Of a stretch of DNA of 64,000 nt, positions 61,099-64,000 are shown piece by piece. The notes beneath the pieces are model-generated. The model was given only the letters and a program-made list of their open reading frames with translations, searched no databases and had not been told where the DNA came from. Origin of the DNA: Streptomyces griseoviridis (GTDB lineage: Bacteria; Actinomycetota; Actinomycetes; Streptomycetales; Streptomycetaceae); contig NZ_CP029078.1 in assembly GCF_005222485.1 (NCBI RefSeq), positions 7,131,501 to 7,195,500 on the forward strand, in the 5' to 3' direction. Position 1 is the first letter of the stretch. Each line of letters opens with the position of its first letter. Made by a program: the position numbers and the translations under genes.

Positions 61099-62435
61099 GG
61101 TACGACAGCATCACGGAAGCCATCGGCAACACGCCTCTGGTCCGCATCGACCCGTCGGTGCACGGTCTCCGCCACATCGATCTCTACGCCAAGCTGGAGA
61201 TGCTCAACCCGTTCGGGTCCGTCAAGGACCGGCCCGCCTGGCACATGGCCCGCCCGTACCTGGAGGACGCGGCCAGCGGTGACGGGACGGTGGTGGAGCT
61301 CTCCAGCGGCAACACCGCCAAGGCCCTCGCCCTGCTCGCAGGGATGCACGGGCTGAAGTTCAAGAGCGTCACCAACCGGATGCGGGTGCCCGAGATCAAG
61401 GACCTGCTCCTGCTGCTCGGCGCCGAGATCGAGGAACTGCCCGGACAGAGCGAGTGTCTCGACCCCACCGACACGGACGACCCGCTCACCCGCTTCCACC
61501 AGGCACTCTCCGAGCCAGGCAGCGCCCACCTGCACACCGACCAGTACTTCAACCCGCGCAACGTCGAGGCACACGCCACGGGTACCGGCCCCGAGATCAT
61601 CAAGGACCTCGACGGCCGGGCGCCTGACTGGTTCGTCGCGTGCGTCGGCACGGCCGGCTCCTCCACCGGCGTCGCCCGTGTCCTGCGCGAGCACGACGGC
61701 GACGTGCGGGTTCTCGGACTGGTGGCCGACAAGTCCGACTTCATACCCGGGATCCGGACCATCGACGAGGTGCACCAGGTGGGCCTGTTCGACCCCGCGA
61801 CCTACGACTCCCTCGCCGCGGTCACCTCGCAGCAGGCCATCGACGGAATGATCACGCTGATCCGGCGCTGCGGACTGCTGTCGGGGCCGACCGGCGGCGC
61901 CGCCTACCACGGAGCCGTACGCCATCTCGCGTCCGTCGACGCCGAACTGGACGGTGCGGGGCGCCGCCGGACCGCCGTGTTCATCGTGTGCGACCGGGCC
62001 GAGAGTTACCTCAGCTATGTGCGCCAACGCCGCCCGGAGCTGCTGGGGCGGCCGAGGCGCGGGCGATCGCCGTCGGAGGTCGGCGACGAGGCGATACGGG
62101 CGGCGAAGGCTCGGGCGGTCGACGTCGACGACGCTCGGCGCTGGATCGCGGAAGGAGAACCCCGCCCGCTGGTGGTGGACCTGCGCGGCCCGCATGCCTA
62201 TGCCGCCCTGCACATCGAGGGCTCGATCAACATCGTCGACGAGCTCTTCGCCGAACTGGTCCGCGACGGACTGCCGTTCAGCAAGCGCACCCCGGTTCTG
62301 CTCGCCTGCCCGGTGGGGGAGAAGTCGCTGCGCTACGCCGCGTCGCTCGCCCGCTCGGGACATCCGGACGTCAGGAGTCTGGCGGGCGGGATCGTGGCGT
62401 GGCGGGACGCCGGCGCACCGTTGGTGAGGGAGTGA
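61095..62435 (+). CDS. Cysteine synthase-like PLP enzyme fused to a rhodanese domain
   Basis: The 446-aa fusion has a fold-type II PLP domain (about residues 1-320): G-N-T-P-L-V-R near 11-17, N-P-F-G-S-V-K-D-R with the PLP Lys near 45, S-S-G-N-T-A-K-A near 72-79 and V-G-T-A-G-S-S-T-G for the phosphate. A C-terminal rhodanese domain (about 345-445) carries a Cys in L-A-C-P-V-G-E-K-S near 397. It could make a beta-substituted alanine, with sulfur delivered by the rhodanese and the SufS-like neighbour, or 2,3-diaminopropionate as SbnA does. ATGA overlap with the upstream gene. Confidence 0.87.
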   Translation: MRYDSITEAIGNTPLVRIDPSVHGLRHIDLYAKLEMLNPFGSVKDRPAWHMARPYLEDAASGDGTVVELSSGNTAKALALLAGMHGLKFKSVTNRMRVPEIKDLLLLLGAEIEELPGQSECLDPTDTDDPLTRFHQALSEPGSAHLHTDQYFNPRNVEAHATGTGPEIIKDLDGRAPDWFVACVGTAGSSTGVARVLREHDGDVRVLGLVADKSDFIPGIRTIDEVHQVGLFDPATYDSLAAVTSQQAIDGMITLIRRCGLLSGPTGGAAYHGAVRHLASVDAELDGAGRRRTAVFIVCDRAESYLSYVRQRRPELLGRPRRGRSPSEVGDEAIRAAKARAVDVDDARRWIAEGEPRPLVVDLRGPHAYAALHIEGSINIVDELFAELVRDGLPFSKRTPVLLACPVGEKSLRYAASLARSGHPDVRSLAGGIVAWRDAGAPLVRE

Positions 62436-62437
62436 CC

Positions 62438-63646
62438 ATGCCGGAACGGAATCCCGGTGAAGACGCGTCCTGGGAGCAGAAGCTGAGGAGCCAGTTCCCG
62501 ATCGTCACGGCCCATCCGGAGCTGACGTATCTGGACAGTGCGGCGACCTCGCAGAAACCGCGAGCCGTCCTGGACGCCGTGGCGACCTACCTCACCACGT
62601 CCAACGCCAACGCGGGCCGCGGTACCTACCCCTGGGCCAACCGCACCACCGAGCTGGTGGAGCGTACCCGCGAACGGGTCAAGGAATTCCTCGGCGACCG
62701 GCAGCCGGAGCGCTCCACCGTCCATTTCACCAGCGGCGCGACCGAGGGGCTGCGTTCCGTCGCCCGTGACTGGCTCGTGCCCTACCTCACCGACGGCGAC
62801 GAGATCCTCGTCCCGTTCGGCGACCACCAGGCCAACTTGGAGCCCTGGCTCGAAGCCGCGCGGTCGCTACGACAGCGAGGTGTCGACGTGACGGTGCGCG
62901 CCCTTCCCGTCCAGGCGTCTTCGGGCGACTACGACCACCGCGCTCTCGCGCGGATGGTCGGCCCCCGCACCCGCTTCGTCGCGGCGACCCACGTCCACCA
63001 CGTCTACGGCGGCGACATGAACGTGCACCGCCTGCGCGCCGCCGTCGGCCCTGACGTGCCGATCTGCCTGGACGCCGCCCAGAGTGTCGGCCACCTTCCC
63101 GTCCGGGTCGGCGGCCCGGACCTCGATGTCGACTTCGTCGTCTTCTCCGGACACAAGGTGATGGCCCTGCCCGGCACGGGAGCCGTGTGGGCGCGCAACA
63201 CGCGAGGGCCGGCGCTGCGGCCCACCGGCTGGCAGGGCACCCCCAACACCACGGGCATCGTGTCGCTCCTGGCGGCGATCGACTGGCTGGACGAGGCCGG
63301 CCCCGAGCGCATCGCCCGTCATGTCACCCGGCTGGCGACCCGCCTGACCGACCGGCTGCACCGCCTGGACTCCTACGAGATCCTCGGCTGCCCCGCCAGC
63401 CTCGCCGTGGACAGCGCGCTGCCCACGGCCCAGCGCCGGCACGGCATCGTCACCTTCCGGCACCGCGACATCCCCTCCGACGACCTCGGCTTCATCCTCT
63501 ACAGCCACGGCTTCATGGTCCGGGCCGACAATCTCTGCCAGGCCGGTGCCGACGAGATGGGCGGAGCCGTCCGGGTCAGCGTGCACGTCTACAACACGGA
63601 GGAGGAAATCGATCGCCTGCGGGCTGTTCTCGACTCCCTGGCGTGA
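62438..63646 (+). CDS. Class V aminotransferase / SufS-like cysteine desulfurase
   Basis: A 402-aa PLP enzyme with Y-L-D-S-A-A-T-S-Q-K-P near residues 30-40, D-A-A-Q-S-V-G-H near 211, F-S-G-H-K-V-M with the PLP Lys near 234 and a Cys in V-R-A-D-N-L-C-Q-A-G near 365, where SufS has its persulfide Cys. No SUF or ISC genes are adjacent, so it serves this operon. ATG 62438 has GAGGGAG upstream; GTG 62432 overlaps the previous stop as GTGA and is the alternative. Confidence 0.87.
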   Translation: MPERNPGEDASWEQKLRSQFPIVTAHPELTYLDSAATSQKPRAVLDAVATYLTTSNANAGRGTYPWANRTTELVERTRERVKEFLGDRQPERSTVHFTSGATEGLRSVARDWLVPYLTDGDEILVPFGDHQANLEPWLEAARSLRQRGVDVTVRALPVQASSGDYDHRALARMVGPRTRFVAATHVHHVYGGDMNVHRLRAAVGPDVPICLDAAQSVGHLPVRVGGPDLDVDFVVFSGHKVMALPGTGAVWARNTRGPALRPTGWQGTPNTTGIVSLLAAIDWLDEAGPERIARHVTRLATRLTDRLHRLDSYEILGCPASLAVDSALPTAQRRHGIVTFRHRDIPSDDLGFILYSHGFMVRADNLCQAGADEMGGAVRVSVHVYNTEEEIDRLRAVLDSLA

Positions 63647-63654
63647 ACGTCTAT

Positions 63655-63669
63655 TGATAACCGTTTCCA
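63655..63669. promoter_or_regulatory. Zur-like 15-bp box upstream of the methyltransferase
   Basis: TGATAACCGTTTCCA, a 7-1-7 palindrome, overlaps a TTGATA -35-like hexamer (63654-63659) 57 bp before the methyltransferase start. Reverse complement of the box at 59522-59536 with two differences. Confidence 0.6.
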
Positions 63670-63726
63670 CCTGTAGATTGCGCGGTAGTCGCGACTGGTG
63701 AGAGACGGGCGAGGTGACACGGTCAC

Positions 63727-64000
63727 ATGGGCTTGAGCATGGCAACAGCCGGTATGTGGGTGGAGCGCTGGGAACGGCAGCAGCAGCTCTACGCGCTGGA
63801 CCGGGAGGAGCGGTTCGCGGTGATCGCCGATGCCACGGAACACCTCTGCGTCGACCGGGACCGGCCGCTCCTGCTCGACCTCGGCTGCGGCCCCGGTTCC
63901 CTGTCGGCCCGACTCGCCCGCCGTCTTCCGGACGCGGAGATCGTCGCCGTCGACATGGACCCTGTACTCCTTGAACTGGGACGTACCCAGCACGCTGACG
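63727..64000 (+). CDS. Class I SAM-dependent methyltransferase (partial)
   Basis: The first 91 residues are in the window. Motif I L-L-D-L-G-C-G-P-G-S-L near residues 50-60 and the acidic V-A-V-D-M-D-P near 78-84 define a Rossmann-fold SAM methyltransferase. It has its own promoter region with a Zur-like box, separate from but co-oriented with the PLP-enzyme operon. The gene runs off the window end. Confidence 0.87.
   Translation, partial: MGLSMATAGMWVERWERQQQLYALDREERFAVIADATEHLCVDRDRPLLLDLGCGPGSLSARLARRLPDAEIVAVDMDPVLLELGRTQHAD

Overview
The window is very GC-rich, uses GTG and TTG starts with strong purine-rich ribosome sites, packs genes with ATGA/GTGA stop-start overlaps, and contains a regulator with a rare TTA leucine codon. 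Together with typical families (paired PucR regulators, ANTAR, DUF2690-like XRE proteins, secreted small proteins) this points to Streptomyces or a close relative. All identifications are by reading motifs; no database search was run.

Layout. 1-6.9 kb: end of a ricin-type lectin, a PobA-type hydroxybenzoate monooxygenase, a membrane protein, a 922-aa membrane-anchored solute-binding-like protein, an SDR lacking the catalytic Tyr, and an ANTAR protein. 7.1-16.4 kb: a complete branched-chain amino acid ABC operon (livK-H-M-G-F, minus strand) bracketed by two paralogous PucR regulators; paired palindromes with a fixed 32-bp centre spacing lie in front of livK and of the upstream pucR. 16.6-21.7 kb: small membrane protein, two translationally coupled XRE-like membrane proteins, a small secreted protein, an alpha/beta hydrolase beside a decayed HxlR regulator with an intact operator, and a PPOX flavoprotein.

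21.8-41.8 kb is the most unusual part: a two-armed biosynthetic cluster around a TTA-containing LuxR-type regulator. The minus arm is a tight operon: acyl ligase-aldehyde dehydrogenase fusion, ThDP enzyme, ketosynthase, condensation protein with a repeat-filled A-domain remnant and dead carrier domain, alpha-oxoamine synthase, and ACP. The plus arm is a helical protein, a single-module A-T-R NRPS with a Val-like specificity code, a flavin oxidoreductase and an aminotransferase. A second free-standing condensation protein lies beside it. The parts suggest a small aldehyde/amino-ketone-derived product; I do not recognise the cluster. Several tandem minisatellites sit in and around it.

42.4-58.7 kb is mixed: Dabb-like/LysR pair, a frameshifted serine hydrolase, leuA preceded by a Leu-rich leader peptide and attenuator-type hairpin, a small secreted protein, an XRE regulator divergent from a CMD-SDR-cupin-oxidoreductase operon, a secreted C15-like peptidase with Cys replaced by Ser, a phospholipase D-type enzyme, a PadR/HAAS pair, and a TetR/SDR/VOC module. 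58.9-64.0 kb holds a degraded IS5-type transposase and then a three-gene PLP-enzyme operon (Y4yA-like, cysteine synthase-rhodanese fusion, SufS-like) followed by a methyltransferase cut by the window end. Near-identical 15-bp 7-1-7 palindromes resembling Zur boxes precede the operon and the methyltransferase, suggesting metal-controlled synthesis of a small molecule.
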